DNA from: UBA4782 sp034430215
GTDB taxonomy: Bacteria > Chloroflexota > Anaerolineae > Anaerolineales > Anaerolineaceae
Assembly: GCA_034430215.1 (NCBI GenBank)
Contig: DAOUFE010000013.1
Location: 1-64,000 of the forward strand
Direction: 5' to 3'
Length of the DNA stretch: 64,000 nt
The translations under genes and the position numbers were made by a program. Position 1 is the stretch's first letter. The number at the start of each line of letters is the position of its first letter. Below are positions 1-7,450 of the stretch, in pieces. Under the pieces are notes generated by a model that saw only the letters and a list, made by a program, of their open reading frames with translations, had not been told where the DNA came from and did no database searches.

Positions 1-2
1 GC

Positions 3-95
3 ATTGGTTTGTATATGCGTGATCGTCATTTATCTAACTCGTCCCAATTCTCGCTTGCTTTTATCCCTGTCTATGACAAACTGTCAGGTGGCTAG
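3..95 (+). CDS. Possible C-terminal tail of an upstream gene (partial)
   Basis: One frame is open from the window edge to a TAG stop at 93-95. It reads 30 residues ending VYDKLSGG, plausible protein sequence. A second frame is also open from the edge to about 114, so the choice between them is weak. No domain can be recognised. The 116 bases after the stop are AT-rich and lead to the acetyltransferase start. Confidence 0.3.
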   Translation: MGLYMRDRHLSNSSQFSLAFIPVYDKLSGG

Positions 96-211
96 TAAAA
101 TTTTTTCAATTTAGTTTTCAATCTACTAACATTTCTCATCCTGGTTAATACGATAAAATAGATATTCCTGAAAGGATTTTTCTCAGGAGATCAAGCAATT
201 CGAAGGATATC

Positions 212-769
212 ATGACCGAAACTTCTCCCATCTTCCCAGATTTAGAAACGGACCGTCTCATCTTACGGCAGTTGACGATGGATGATGATGATTTTATGTT
301 CAAGCAGTTCAGCAATCCCCAGGTAACTCAATACTTGATGGATGAACCACCTGTCAAGAATATAGAAGAAGCCAGGATGATCATCCGATTTTTTCTGGAT
401 CCCGAAGGAAAAAACCATAATCGCTGGGGCATTATCAGAAAATTAGATAACCAGATCATCGGAACCTGCGGGTTTCATAAATGGGAAAAAGCATATTTTC
501 GATCAGAGATCGGGTATGACCTGTATCCCGATTTTTGGGGGCAGGGATATATGACAGAAGCGCTCAAGGCAGCGATCAATAATGGGTTTGAGCGGATGAA
601 ATTGAACAGGATCGATGCAATGGTTTATGTTGATAATCCGCGCTCCAGCGGGCTGCTAAAAAGATTAGGTTTCAAACAAGAGGGCATTCTGCGGGATTAT
701 TTCTACCTGAATGGTATGTTCTATGATCATGCGATTTTCAGTTTGCTGAAACGAGATTGGCAGTGCTAA
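212..769 (+). CDS. GNAT-family N-acetyltransferase (RimJ/RimL type)
   Basis: A 185-residue protein of the Acetyltransf_3 type, expected to move an acetyl group from acetyl-CoA to an amine; the substrate is unknown. It opens with the family signature LETDRLILRQL and has the acetyl-CoA binding stretch GYDLYPDFWGQGYMTEAL (about residues 100-120). The family ending NPRSSGLLKRLGFKQEGILRDY follows near residue 150. The length is typical of the family. The ATG is preceded by GAAGGAT. The next gene starts 11 bases after the stop, so the two are probably co-transcribed. Confidence 0.9.
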   Translation: MTETSPIFPDLETDRLILRQLTMDDDDFMFKQFSNPQVTQYLMDEPPVKNIEEARMIIRFFLDPEGKNHNRWGIIRKLDNQIIGTCGFHKWEKAYFRSEIGYDLYPDFWGQGYMTEALKAAINNGFERMKLNRIDAMVYVDNPRSSGLLKRLGFKQEGILRDYFYLNGMFYDHAIFSLLKRDWQC

Positions 770-780
770 AGGGAGATTGA

Positions 781-1203
781 ATGAAACAATCCATCGTACA
801 TATTGCATTGGTTGTCAAAGATTATGACGAAGCACTTGATTTCTATATCAACAAATTAAACTTTACCTTGATTGAAGATACTTATCAACCGGAACAGGAT
901 AAGCGATGGGTGGTAGTTTCACCTCCCGGGTCGATCGGAACAACTTTGCTCCTTGCCAGAGCGTCAAAGCCAGAACAAGAACCCTTTATTGGTAACCAGA
1001 CAGGCGGAAGAGTCTTTCTCTTTCTCAATACTGATGATTTTTGGCGAGACTATCACACCATGGTTGCCAAAGGCATAAAATTTGTTAGAGAGCCAAAACA
1101 AGCCGAGTATGGGATGGTGGCAGTCTTCGAAGACCTGTACGGCAATCTATGGGATCTACTACAATTCAATAAAGATCACCCTATTGCAAAAAGAGCAAAT
1201 TAG
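781..1203 (+). CDS. VOC (glyoxalase/bleomycin-resistance-like) family protein
   Basis: A 140-residue single-module protein of the vicinal oxygen chelate superfamily. It starts with the beta-strand signature SIVHIALVVKDYDEALDFY and ends with FEDLYGNLWDLLQFN, where the family's last metal-binding Glu or His region lies. VOC proteins dimerise and bind a divalent metal to act as lyases, dioxygenases or drug-binding proteins. The sequence does not reveal which applies here. A GGGAGA ribosome site sits just before the ATG, and the gene follows the acetyltransferase with an 11-base gap. Confidence 0.88.
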   Translation: MKQSIVHIALVVKDYDEALDFYINKLNFTLIEDTYQPEQDKRWVVVSPPGSIGTTLLLARASKPEQEPFIGNQTGGRVFLFLNTDDFWRDYHTMVAKGIKFVREPKQAEYGMVAVFEDLYGNLWDLLQFNKDHPIAKRAN

Positions 1204-1818
1204 ATGTACCTGTAAAAAAACGTACTAGAATTCCTCATTGAAGTATTCCTGTTGATTAACAAGATTATTTCATGGAAGGATATTCTCGTTTCCTTCTTCG
1301 CAGAAAGCGCATTTTCCCGAGAAAGCATTTTTAATTTCGAATTTAGAAAACAATATATTCCTCAATATTAATGGATAGACTTCAGTTTTTATCTGGTTTT
1401 CAGAATTTGGCTGTAAGGCTTTTATGGGTTTCCAGCCAGGCTCGCCTGGTACCGTACAAAACAAATGTTCATCCCAACACTGCTTTTGGCTTGCTTTCCC
1501 TGGGGGGGAAGCGGGCTGGCTGGTTTCATTCCTTTCGTGTATCCTGGCATTGCTTGTCCTGGCTTTCTTAACGATGCTGGTGTCCTCCTCCGGAAGAAGT
1601 GTCATCATCCAGTATGCCTTCGGGGTACGTGGAAATAAGAGAAGCCAGATAAAGCGGGCATTATAAAACTAAATTTCTTATAGATGGATTTTTATTGAAT
1701 AAGTTCCAAAGATTTTTTGGGATGCAATTCTGTCTTTTGCGGCTATGATTAATTAAGTTGTCATTGTTAAATCATCATAATGCGCGAAAAATTTATTCAG
1801 TCATGAAAGGATACAATC
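1204..1818 (+). other. Gap without a supported gene
   Basis: About 600 bases hold three overlapping short reading frames (80, 66 and 112 codons, on both strands). None has a recognisable domain, a good ribosome site or protein-like composition throughout. The stretch 1430-1660 is more GC-rich than its surroundings and could be a decayed gene fragment. The last 80 bases are AT-rich and probably carry the promoter of the methyltransferase. Confidence 0.4.
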
Positions 1819-2598
1819 ATGAAAGAAGATCAATCTTTTTTTGACTTTGCCGCAACAGTTGGCTTAACAAAACACATCGGAGGAGTCGAAGCAACAGAAG
1901 CGTTGGCGAAGTTGTGCCAAATCAGTAAAGAGAGTTATGTATTGGATGCTGGATGTGGCGTCGGGAAAACAACTTGTTATCTTGCCCGGAAGTATGGTTG
2001 TCGAGTAATGGGAGTAGATATTCTCGAAAAAATGGTCGAGGTCTCCAGGAATAGGGCAAATCAGGAGAATGTAAAGGACAGGGTGGAATTCAGGGCAGCA
2101 GATGTGCAGAACCTCCCTTTCGAAGATAATCTCTTCGATGTGGTGATCACCGAGTCTGTGACTGCTTTCCCGGAAAATAAACAGAAAGCTGTTTGTGAAT
2201 ATGCCCGAGTAACCAAACCTGGTGGATTTGTAGGTCTAAACGAGTCTACCTGGATAAAAATACCCCCTCCACCGGAAATGATTGCCTGGGCTTCTCAGGA
2301 CCAGGGTGCAAACGTGAACCCGTTGACCTCTAGTGAATGGATAGATCTGCTGGAAGGCGCTGGTCTGAAGGTAATCCATACACAAACCAGTAAGATCAAT
2401 CTGGAAGACGAATCCAAAGGGATTGTTAAGCGATATGGTGCAGGGAGCTTCATAGGAATATTAGCAAAGATGCTGGCTCTTTACACAACAAACCCGGCTT
2501 ATAGAAAATTCGTGAAAGAGATAAAAAAAGAAGGAATCGCACCGAAAAACCTGGATGAGTATTTTGGGTATGGATTGTATATTGGGCAGAAAGTATAG
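1819..2598 (+). CDS. Class I SAM-dependent methyltransferase
   Basis: A 259-residue soluble Rossmann-fold methyltransferase (Methyltransf_11 type). Motif I is LDAGCGVGKTTCYLA (about residues 41-55), the acidic loop is VMGVDILEKM, and motif II/III reads FRAADVQNLPFEDNLFDVV. The core is followed by TKPGGFVGLNESTW. Such enzymes methylate small molecules such as quinones, sterols or arsenite, but the cysteines of an arsenite enzyme are not evident. The substrate cannot be named. The ATG is preceded by GAAAGGATAC. Confidence 0.88.
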   Translation: MKEDQSFFDFAATVGLTKHIGGVEATEALAKLCQISKESYVLDAGCGVGKTTCYLARKYGCRVMGVDILEKMVEVSRNRANQENVKDRVEFRAADVQNLPFEDNLFDVVITESVTAFPENKQKAVCEYARVTKPGGFVGLNESTWIKIPPPPEMIAWASQDQGANVNPLTSSEWIDLLEGAGLKVIHTQTSKINLEDESKGIVKRYGAGSFIGILAKMLALYTTNPAYRKFVKEIKKEGIAPKNLDEYFGYGLYIGQKV

Positions 2599-2650
2599 GG
2601 GGAAGTATAGATAATTCGGTTATCTATCAAATAACTTGAGGATATTTCCC

Positions 2651-3337
2651 ATGAACCCCCTGGATTTCCTTCTCCCGCAACCAGCCTGTACCATAACCCC
2701 TGCAATGCAGACGGAGTGCGAAGCATTGCTCGCTTCGACCTCGCCTGGAGTTTATATTGACTATCATCTCTCATTTCCCAAATGGCAGTTCTTAAACTAT
2801 CTGTGCAGCGCAAAAGAGCTTGTCCTGCACGGCTCGCAAAACAACACGATCCACCGGGTCGAGCCCAGGAAAGCCCTGGATGTGAGAGACTTCAGCGCCC
2901 AGGAAATGATTTATGCTACCACCGATGGCATCTGGGTAATGTTCTTTGCCATCATCGACCGGATGAATTATCAGCCCTTATCGCTGTATAATTCGTGCCT
3001 GCAAATCCGGATATCAGCAGAAGAGGTATTGGGTCCCCTCTATTTATTTTCGATCACATACTCTGCTCTACTTAAAAAGCCCTGGTGTGAAGGCACGATC
3101 TATATTCTCCCCCGCCAATCCTTTTCAAAAGAACCTTCCCAGCAGATGATGGGTACAGAAATCACGTTTCCCCACTGGATCAGTTCGCTGCCGGCTGATC
3201 CTGTTGCCAAATTGAAGGTTACCCCGCAAGATTTTCCGTTCCTTGAACAAATTCACGGGCATGACGATGAAAAGCTGACGCAGCACATGGCAGCCAATCC
3301 CGATGGGTTCCCCTGGCCGGAAACCTGGCTGGTCTGA
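2651..3337 (+). CDS. Unknown protein with an ADP-ribosyltransferase-like N-terminal motif
   Basis: A 228-residue protein I cannot assign to a named family. Near residue 58 it reads ELVLHGSQNNTIHRVEPR, followed by MIYATTDGIWVMFFAIIDR. The HGS triplet, the later PR and the YATTDGIWAMFFA-like strand resemble the mono-ADP-ribosyltransferase fold, where H-x-S-type residues hold NAD. That is an inference from pattern only. The start is placed at ATG 2651 because TGAGG lies nine bases before it; a TTG 15 bases upstream lacks such a site. The gene ends 10 bases before the convergent tetR gene. Confidence 0.7.
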   Translation: MNPLDFLLPQPACTITPAMQTECEALLASTSPGVYIDYHLSFPKWQFLNYLCSAKELVLHGSQNNTIHRVEPRKALDVRDFSAQEMIYATTDGIWVMFFAIIDRMNYQPLSLYNSCLQIRISAEEVLGPLYLFSITYSALLKKPWCEGTIYILPRQSFSKEPSQQMMGTEITFPHWISSLPADPVAKLKVTPQDFPFLEQIHGHDDEKLTQHMAANPDGFPWPETWLV

Positions 3338-3347
3338 GTAAAAAAAA

Positions 3348-3986
3348 TTACACCACTTTTTTGATCATGCTGGTATCAATCGGCACACGAATCACCTGTT
3401 GAAGGGCAGAGATGACCATATCTTCAGGTTGCATCCTCTTCAATAAACTGCTCGGAACCTGCCCCTGGATTATCAATGACACCAGACCGTGAATAAGCCC
3501 CCATAAGCTGACAACCTGCATTTCAGCATCCATGTCAGTAAAATTTAATATCCCCGCTTCCCGGCATCGGTCAACAATGACCTTCAGTATTTGCAGATTA
3601 CCCTGCGAAAATTGCATAAACTCGGGATAGCCATGTTCGTCTTGGATTACACCGGAAAAGGTGATTTTGTAATGAGCAGGCGTATCCAATCCAAATTGCA
3701 CATACGCCCAGGCAGCGCCAATGAGCTGCTGCAGCGGATCATCCGCATGCGCAACCATCACGGCTTGAAGGCGTTCGTTGAGTTTTTGGTGTCCATCTGA
3801 GGCGATGGCAGCGATCAGGTTCTGTTTATCAGCAAAATGAGCATACGGAGCAGCATGACTTACTCCCGCTTTTCGCGCTGCCTTGCGAAGGCTCAATCCA
3901 CCTAGTCCTTCTTCTGCCAGGATCTCAATGCCAGCCTGGATCAATGCATTTTTTAGATCACCGTGATGGTAGTTTTCTCGTGTCAT
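3348..3986 (-). CDS. TetR/AcrR-family transcriptional regulator
   Basis: A 212-residue regulator. Residues 1-60 form the TetR helix-turn-helix: YHHGDLKNALIQAGIEILAEE, then LSLRKAARKAGVSHAAPYAHF, then DKQNLIAAIA. The YHHGDLK start and a C-terminal half with WGLIHGLVSLI match the WHG-domain TetR subgroup. It is transcribed away from the aldolase-aminotransferase-MFS-kinase operon, and the shared promoter region holds a perfect inverted repeat. It is therefore most likely the repressor of that operon and of itself, released by the substrate or an intermediate. Confidence 0.93.
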   Translation of the reverse strand: MTRENYHHGDLKNALIQAGIEILAEEGLGGLSLRKAARKAGVSHAAPYAHFADKQNLIAAIASDGHQKLNERLQAVMVAHADDPLQQLIGAAWAYVQFGLDTPAHYKITFSGVIQDEHGYPEFMQFSQGNLQILKVIVDRCREAGILNFTDMDAEMQVVSLWGLIHGLVSLIIQGQVPSSLLKRMQPEDMVISALQQVIRVPIDTSMIKKVV

Positions 3987-4009
3987 GGTATTAATCTTAT
4001 TCTTAAATC

Positions 4010-4038
4010 TTGACGTTGTAAAGATTATAGGCTAGAAT
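4010..4038 (+). promoter_or_regulatory. Sigma-70-type promoter of the catabolic operon
   Basis: A -35 box TTGACG at 4010-4015 and a -10 box TAGAAT at 4033-4038 are separated by 17 bases, close to the housekeeping consensus. Transcription would begin near 4045, leaving a leader of about 25 bases before the ATG at 4071, with the ribosome site GAGGTGG at 4061-4067. Confidence 0.75.
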
Positions 4039-4045
4039 CTTTACA
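4017..4045. promoter_or_regulatory. Inverted-repeat operator, probable TetR binding site
   Basis: Arms TGTAAAGATT (4017-4026) and AATCTTTACA (4036-4045) are perfect reverse complements of 10 bases around a 9-base centre. The repeat covers the -10 boxes of both divergent promoters, so one bound TetR dimer could shut off transcription in both directions. The palindrome is seen directly. The protein that binds it is inferred from position. Confidence 0.75.
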
Positions 4046-4052
4046 CTGTCTA
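4024..4052 (-). promoter_or_regulatory. Sigma-70-type promoter of tetR, overlapping the operon promoter
   Basis: Read on the minus strand, TAGACA (4047-4052) and TATAAT (4024-4029) are separated by 17 bases. This promoter overlaps the opposing one almost completely, so polymerase binding in one direction would exclude the other even without repressor. Confidence 0.7.
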
Positions 4053-4070
4053 GATGCAATGAGGTGGCTA

Positions 4071-4766
4071 ATGGAAGCATTTGACGTTTTTAAAAACCAG
4101 GTGGTGGATACCGCCCAGGAGCTTACTCGCAAAGGGTATCTGATGGCAACCGGGGGAAACATCTCGATCCGCATCGCAGGGCAACATGCTTTTGCGATCA
4201 CTCCTTCTGATTTCGACTATATGAAGATGACTTCTGATGACATTTGTGTACTGGATTTCGACCTGAAGATGATCGAGGGATACCTCAAACCTTCGGTTGA
4301 ATCCGCGCTGCATGAAGCTGTCTATGAAGTACGGCCGGATGTGAATGCCATCATCCACACGCACCAGGTGTATGCCAGCGCATTAACGCTAATAAAGATG
4401 CCCATCCCGGCTCTGTTCGATGAGCAGGTGAGATTCCTGGGTCGCAGTGTGGAGATCATCCCTTACGCACCATCCGGCACGGGCTTTCTCAAGAATACCG
4501 TGGCAAAGCATGTGAAAACTAATGCCAACGCATTCATGATGCAAAATCATGGCGCATTGGTATTTGGCACCGATATGGAGCGCGCAGTTCATAACGTCGA
4601 GATCCTCGAAAAGTGTTCCCTGGCATACCTCTTGGCTCTGCTCAGCGAGCGTGAGATCACAAAGATACCTCTGGCAGTGAGAGAGATCGCCTTTGCCAAA
4701 TTACGCAAGGACCAAAAAAAGGTCTCACAGATCGGTACAGATTCACAAGGAGAGCAAAATGGATGA
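4071..4766 (+). CDS. Class II aldolase/adducin-family protein
   Basis: A 231-residue zinc-dependent aldolase of the fuculose-phosphate aldolase/ribulose-phosphate epimerase family. Visible landmarks are GGNISIR (substrate phosphate loop), ITPSDFDY, the catalytic Glu region ESALHEAVYE, the zinc histidines in IIHTHQVYA and the third histidine in MMQNHGALVFG. It is expected to cleave a phosphorylated keto-sugar or decarboxylate a sugar-acid phosphate. ATG 4071 is chosen over ATG 4059 because GAGGTGG lies between them. Its end overlaps the aminotransferase start by 8 bases. Confidence 0.9.
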   Translation: MEAFDVFKNQVVDTAQELTRKGYLMATGGNISIRIAGQHAFAITPSDFDYMKMTSDDICVLDFDLKMIEGYLKPSVESALHEAVYEVRPDVNAIIHTHQVYASALTLIKMPIPALFDEQVRFLGRSVEIIPYAPSGTGFLKNTVAKHVKTNANAFMMQNHGALVFGTDMERAVHNVEILEKCSLAYLLALLSEREITKIPLAVREIAFAKLRKDQKKVSQIGTDSQGEQNG

Positions 4767-6204
4767 GCAAAAATATGCGATCAGTTCGTATCATAATACA
4801 GATGAAATTTATGCAAAGCTGAACAACCTTATCAGCCAGCCAATGCGACCTGTCAATCGCGAAAAGATGCAGGAATTTCTGGCTTATTTTGACAACCACT
4901 GCAAACGCTCGAAGGAACTCTCGGATGAAGCAAAGAAATTTATCCCCGGTGGTGTACAGCACAACCTCGCCTTCAATTACCCCTTCCCCATTGCCATTGA
5001 AAAAACAGACAATGCGTATCTGTGGGATGCGGATGGAAACCAATACATTGATTTCTTACAGGCGGGCGGACCTACCTTACTTGGCAGCAACTATGCTCCG
5101 GTACGTGAAAAAGTACTTGAGATGCTCGAGTCCTGCGGTCCTGTCACTGGTCTGTTCCATGAATATGAACTAAAACTGGCAAAACTGGTCAACCGGTTCA
5201 TGCCTTCCATTGAAATGTTCCGTATGTTAGGGTCAGGCACCGAGAGTGTGATGGCTGCTGTGAGGGCAGCACGAACCTTCACGAAAAAGAAATATGTCAT
5301 CAAAGTTGGCGGCGCATATCATGGATGGAGCGATTCTATGGTCTATGGGCTGCACGTTCCAGGTACGGGTCGTTTTGAATCGACCGGTATTCCGCGCGGT
5401 GGTACCTCTTCGACACAAGAGTTTTACCCAAACAGCCTTGCAGCATTAAAACGTCATCTGGTTTTCAACCGCTTGAAAGGTGGTACGGCTGCAGTGATCG
5501 TCGAGCCGTTAGGTCCAGAATCAGGCACCCGTCCCGTCCCCTACGATTTCAACCAAAAAGTGCGAGAATTATGTGATGAGTTCGGTGCGCTCTTGATCTT
5601 TGATGAAGTGGTAACCGGTTTTCGTGTTGGATTGGGCGGCGCACAGGGGTATTTCGGTGTCAAACCCGATCTGACCATCTTTGGCAAGTGCATCACCGGT
5701 GGATATCCCATGGCAGGTGGTGTTGGCGGGCGCGCAGATGTGATCGGATGTTTCGCCGCAGGCATCGGTGGTACCGGAGAGCGTGCCTATATTGGTGGCA
5801 CACTATCAGCCAATCCGCTTTCCTGCGTAGCAGGGTATTATTCCTTGCTTGAATTGGAAAAGACCAATGCACCCGTCATTGCAGGGCGTGCGGGCGACAG
5901 GCTCACAAAGGGGCTGCAGGCTATTATTGATAAATATGCTCTCCCATTCGTGGTGTACAACCAGGGTTCAATCGTCCATCTCGAAACCTCCGCCGTGATG
6001 CTGCTCGATTTCCGCAATCCGCTTCGCCTGGCTCGCGAACTAAAACCCCGCAAGCACATGATGGAAGAAATGGGTGCTGCGTATATGTCGCAGGGATTGA
6101 TCACACTGGCAGGCTCCCGCATGTATACATCTATGGCGGATACCGATGATGTGATTGATAATGCATTGAGCAAGTTCGAAACTGTTTTATCAGCCTGTGC
6201 GTAG
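4759..6204 (+). CDS. Class III PLP-dependent aminotransferase (glutamate-1-semialdehyde aminomutase-like)
   Basis: A 481-residue fold-type I enzyme. The cofactor region reads LIFDEVVTGFRVGLGG, with the Asp that holds the pyridine nitrogen, and TIFGKCITGG carries the Schiff-base lysine at about residue 310. The PLP phosphate loop is MLGSGTESVMAAVR. The sequence resembles HemL, but the setting in a sugar-type catabolic operon and the roughly 50-residue N-terminal extension over HemL argue against a haem role. Start ATG 4759 has AAGGAGAG upstream. It may interconvert an amino-polyol or amino-sugar and a ketone; this is inference. Confidence 0.88.
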   Translation: MDEQKYAISSYHNTDEIYAKLNNLISQPMRPVNREKMQEFLAYFDNHCKRSKELSDEAKKFIPGGVQHNLAFNYPFPIAIEKTDNAYLWDADGNQYIDFLQAGGPTLLGSNYAPVREKVLEMLESCGPVTGLFHEYELKLAKLVNRFMPSIEMFRMLGSGTESVMAAVRAARTFTKKKYVIKVGGAYHGWSDSMVYGLHVPGTGRFESTGIPRGGTSSTQEFYPNSLAALKRHLVFNRLKGGTAAVIVEPLGPESGTRPVPYDFNQKVRELCDEFGALLIFDEVVTGFRVGLGGAQGYFGVKPDLTIFGKCITGGYPMAGGVGGRADVIGCFAAGIGGTGERAYIGGTLSANPLSCVAGYYSLLELEKTNAPVIAGRAGDRLTKGLQAIIDKYALPFVVYNQGSIVHLETSAVMLLDFRNPLRLARELKPRKHMMEEMGAAYMSQGLITLAGSRMYTSMADTDDVIDNALSKFETVLSACA

Positions 6205-6213
6205 AGGTTCACT

Positions 6214-7425
6214 ATGACAACCGACTATAAACTCTATAAATATCGCTGGGTAGTATTGGCTGTCTTCATGTTCATTAACTTGACGATCCAGATGCTTTGG
6301 ATCACCTATGCTCCCATTACGGGACCCGCAGCAAAATTCTACGGGGTAACCGATTTGAAGATCGGTTTCCTGGCGATGTCTTTTATGATTGCCTTTATCC
6401 CGCTTTCGATCCCAGTTTCATGGATCATAGACACATATGGCTTTAGGCGCGCCGTCAGCATTGGGGCGGTCTTGATGGGTGTTTTTGGTCTCTTGCGCGG
6501 GTTTGCCGGCACCAACTATACCCTTGTTTTATGCAGCACTATCGGCATTGCTGCTGCTCAACCTTTCTTGCTCAATGCCTGGACAAAAGTTCCAGCCAAT
6601 TGGTTTGCCATCGAAGAGCGAGCCACTGCAGTAGGGATGGTAACGCTCTCTAACCTGGTTGGGACTGCGGTAGGAATGGTATTGACGCCCATTTTAATCG
6701 AGACTATTTCCATTCCAAATGTTCAATTAATCTATGGCGGTATTGCAGCCTTCTCTGCGGTTTTATTCGTGATTTTTGCGCGAGAAAAACCAGCCACTGC
6801 ACCAGGTCCTATTGGAAGTGAAGTACGTGCCCTGATGCTGGATGGATTGAAGCACGCCCTCACAGTAAAATCTTTCTGGCTGTACCTGTTTGTCTCATTT
6901 GTTGGTTTGGGGATTTTTAACGGTGTTACCACCTGGGTGGAAAACATCATTCGTCCACGCGGGTTGACGCCCACTGATGCCGGCACGCTTGGCGCGTTGA
7001 TGCTCATCGGTGGCGTGCTGGGTGCGGTTACTATCCCGCCATTTTCGGATAAACATCATAAACGGAAGCCCTATATCTTACTTGGCTTATTACTGGCGAT
7101 CCCGGGTTTGATTGGAGTGACCTTTGCCACCAACAAGTGGTTAATCTTCGTTTCTGCCTTTGCAATGGGATTCTTCCTCGTCAGTACCAGCCCCATCGGT
7201 ATGCAGTATGCTTCTGAAGTAACTCACCCTACCCCTGAAGGCACCTCGAACGGATTGATCCAACTTTTCGGTCAGGCATCTGTTGTGTTTGTGTACATCA
7301 TGGAAGCCTTAAAAACCCCGGAAGGTTCATTCACCCCCGCATTGCTTTTGGCAATTGGACTGATAATTATTAGTGCCCTCTTGGTCACCCAATTGAAAGA
7401 GCCTAAAGAACTTCAAGACCTTTAG
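6214..7425 (+). CDS. MFS transporter
   Basis: A 403-residue inner-membrane protein with about 12 hydrophobic segments and the two-halves layout of the major facilitator superfamily. The loop between helices 2 and 3 reads DTYGFRRAVS, a variant of the MFS motif A. It begins ten bases after the aminotransferase stop and is followed 25 bases later by a kinase, so it most likely imports the substrate of this operon as a free, unphosphorylated compound that the kinase then phosphorylates. Confidence 0.9.
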   Translation: MTTDYKLYKYRWVVLAVFMFINLTIQMLWITYAPITGPAAKFYGVTDLKIGFLAMSFMIAFIPLSIPVSWIIDTYGFRRAVSIGAVLMGVFGLLRGFAGTNYTLVLCSTIGIAAAQPFLLNAWTKVPANWFAIEERATAVGMVTLSNLVGTAVGMVLTPILIETISIPNVQLIYGGIAAFSAVLFVIFAREKPATAPGPIGSEVRALMLDGLKHALTVKSFWLYLFVSFVGLGIFNGVTTWVENIIRPRGLTPTDAGTLGALMLIGGVLGAVTIPPFSDKHHKRKPYILLGLLLAIPGLIGVTFATNKWLIFVSAFAMGFFLVSTSPIGMQYASEVTHPTPEGTSNGLIQLFGQASVVFVYIMEALKTPEGSFTPALLLAIGLIIISALLVTQLKEPKELQDL

Positions 7426-7450
7426 GTTCTCTTTTTCTACAGGATAAATC

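Noticed and set aside
1270..1666. Overlapping short frames on both strands, the longest 112 codons
   Set aside because: No motif, no ribosome site and the frames contradict each other. They are most likely chance frames in a GC-richer stretch.
4693..4758. Longer N-terminus for the aminotransferase
   Set aside because: The extra residues lie in the aldolase gene and read as basic nonsense; the AAGGAGAG site supports the start at 4759.
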